Positions 5,180-5,707 of a DNA stretch of 5,707 bases are shown piece after piece (the stretch's first letter is position 1; every line of letters starts with the position of its first letter). The stretch is from an uncultured Collinsella sp. (GTDB taxonomy: Bacteria > Actinomycetota > Coriobacteriia > Coriobacteriales > Coriobacteriaceae). The position numbers were made by a program, and so were the translations under genes. The notes beneath the pieces are model-generated. The model saw only the letters and a list, made by a program, of their open reading frames with translations, was not told the origin of the DNA and did no database searches. The stretch covers positions 1 through 5,707 of the forward strand of contig CAADSS010000053.1 in NCBI GenBank assembly GCA_900751695.1. The letters are read 5' to 3'.

Positions 5180-5707
5180 CTATTCGGTTGCCTCCCGGCA
5201 CATCGCGCCGAGGGCCCACAGCCACCTCACGAGCTCGGCGGCGGTGGCGGCGTTCGCCTTCGCCTGGGGCATGCCCCTGGCGAGCATCTCCTCGCGGCGC
5301 CGGAGCAGGCGCTCGGAACCCTTCCTCCCGTGCATCCTCACCTCGAGCGGGACGCCGCTGCCCTTGGGCATCAGCTTCGGTTGGTGGCTCGCCTGGACGT
5401 AGCTCCAGGACCCCTCGACGGCCAGCCTCCTGACGAGGGCGTTGCCGGCCCCGCTGATCCCGCCGAGGCGCACGGAGTCCGCGCTCGACCTCTGCTTCGG
5501 GGCGAGGCCGAAGTAGGCCGTCACCTGCCTGCCGGAGCGGAACCTCGAGAAGTCGCCGACCTCGGACGCGAAGGCGGCGGCGAGCGCGAAGCCGCACCCC
5601 TTGATCGACTGGAGCGCCTCGACCTCCGCCGAGAGGGGGCCCGCCGCGACGGCGGCCCTGTAATCGGCGAGGGGGGCGTCGCGCGGCTTGGCGGGGCGCC
5701 CCGCCCC
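5180..5707 (-). CDS. IS110-family transposase, C-terminal part
   Basis: The frame is open from the window edge at 5707 to TAG at 5182-5180, giving the last 175 residues; the start and the N-terminal RuvC-like DEDD catalytic domain lie outside. The visible part is the IS110 C-terminal (Transposase_20) domain. LQSIKGCGFALAAAF at residues 32-46 is a helix-hairpin-helix-like segment. FRSGRQVTAYFGLAP is at 56-70. The conserved serine region has S74 and S75 followed by the GGIS/GN block, with RRLAVEGSW at 93-101. A basic helical tail ends ELVRWLWALGA. The family usually has SSG at the serine motif; here it reads SSA. In IS110 enzymes this serine and the DEDD domain together carry out RNA-guided recombination. 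A GTG at 5524 is internal to the domain and is not a true start. Third codon positions are almost all G or C, unlike the other genes in the window, consistent with recent acquisition. Confidence 0.93.
   Translation of the reverse strand, partial: GAGRPAKPRDAPLADYRAAVAAGPLSAEVEALQSIKGCGFALAAAFASEVGDFSRFRSGRQVTAYFGLAPKQRSSADSVRLGGISGAGNALVRRLAVEGSWSYVQASHQPKLMPKGSGVPLEVRMHGRKGSERLLRRREEMLARGMPQAKANAATAAELVRWLWALGAMCREATE

Larger units (their letters stand above)
4901..5707 (-). mobile_element. IS110-family insertion sequence, partial
   Basis: The element is identified by its transposase (5180-5707, minus strand), and its left part in transposase orientation lies beyond the window. The boundary near 4901 is an inference: the minus strand reads TTGACA at 4923-4918 followed by GGGTCATATGAG, which resembles from memory the TTGACA-plus-ATAG-type tail often seen at the transposase-downstream end of IS110 elements. 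There are no obvious terminal inverted repeats or target duplications, which is normal for the family. From the transposase stop to this point there are about 280 non-coding bases. Confidence 0.5.

Noticed and set aside
4876..5433. Plus-strand open frame of 185 codons crossing the IS end and the transposase
   Set aside because: The product is a proline-, serine- and arginine-rich low-complexity sequence from high-GC DNA, starts with a non-ATG codon and overlaps the real transposase in antisense.
5094..5597. Second minus-strand open frame overlapping the transposase
   Set aside because: It is an arginine-rich shifted frame of the transposase gene. Only the 5180-5707 frame gives the IS110 C-terminal domain.
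1..5707. CRISPR array, tRNA, rRNA or phage genes
   Set aside because: No regularly spaced direct repeats, no tRNA-like cloverleaf and no rRNA or phage structural sequences were seen on either strand.

Overview
The window looks like chromosomal DNA from an anaerobic, moderately GC-rich gut actinobacterium of the Coriobacteriia, most likely Collinsella or a close relative. This is an inference from base composition, codon use, strong AGGAG-type ribosome binding sites and an oxygen-sensitive L-cysteine desulfidase. No marker RNA is present to confirm it.

Layout from left to right: (1) a small unrecognised ORF (38-208, +) with a good ribosome binding site; (2) argH, argininosuccinate lyase (327-1757, +), followed by an intrinsic terminator; (3) a 384-base intergenic stretch holding that terminator, a set of competing inverted repeats and two candidate promoters for the next gene; (4) ndk, nucleoside diphosphate kinase (2142-2546, +); (5) a tail-to-tail junction with two strong hairpins; (6) rpiB, ribose-5-phosphate isomerase B (2698-3165, -); (7) a 272-base divergent regulatory region; (8) cyuA, L-cysteine desulfidase (3438-4757, +), whose stop codon runs into a 12-bp perfect hairpin; (9) a 422-base non-coding stretch; (10) the C-terminal half of an IS110-family transposase (5180-5707, -), which runs off the right edge.

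The four complete housekeeping or metabolic genes are independent units and not one operon. argH completes arginine biosynthesis, ndk balances nucleoside triphosphates, rpiB serves the non-oxidative pentose phosphate pathway, and cyuA degrades cysteine to pyruvate, ammonia and sulfide. The right end is accessory DNA. The transposase has a much higher GC content and almost only G or C at third codon positions, unlike its neighbours.

The most interesting part is the roughly 280-base non-coding, hairpin-rich DNA downstream of the transposase stop (about 4900-5179). In IS110-family elements non-coding flanks of this kind encode the guide (bridge or seeker) RNA that selects donor and target DNA. 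I cannot demonstrate that RNA from one copy, and no wholly new system is evident elsewhere in the window.
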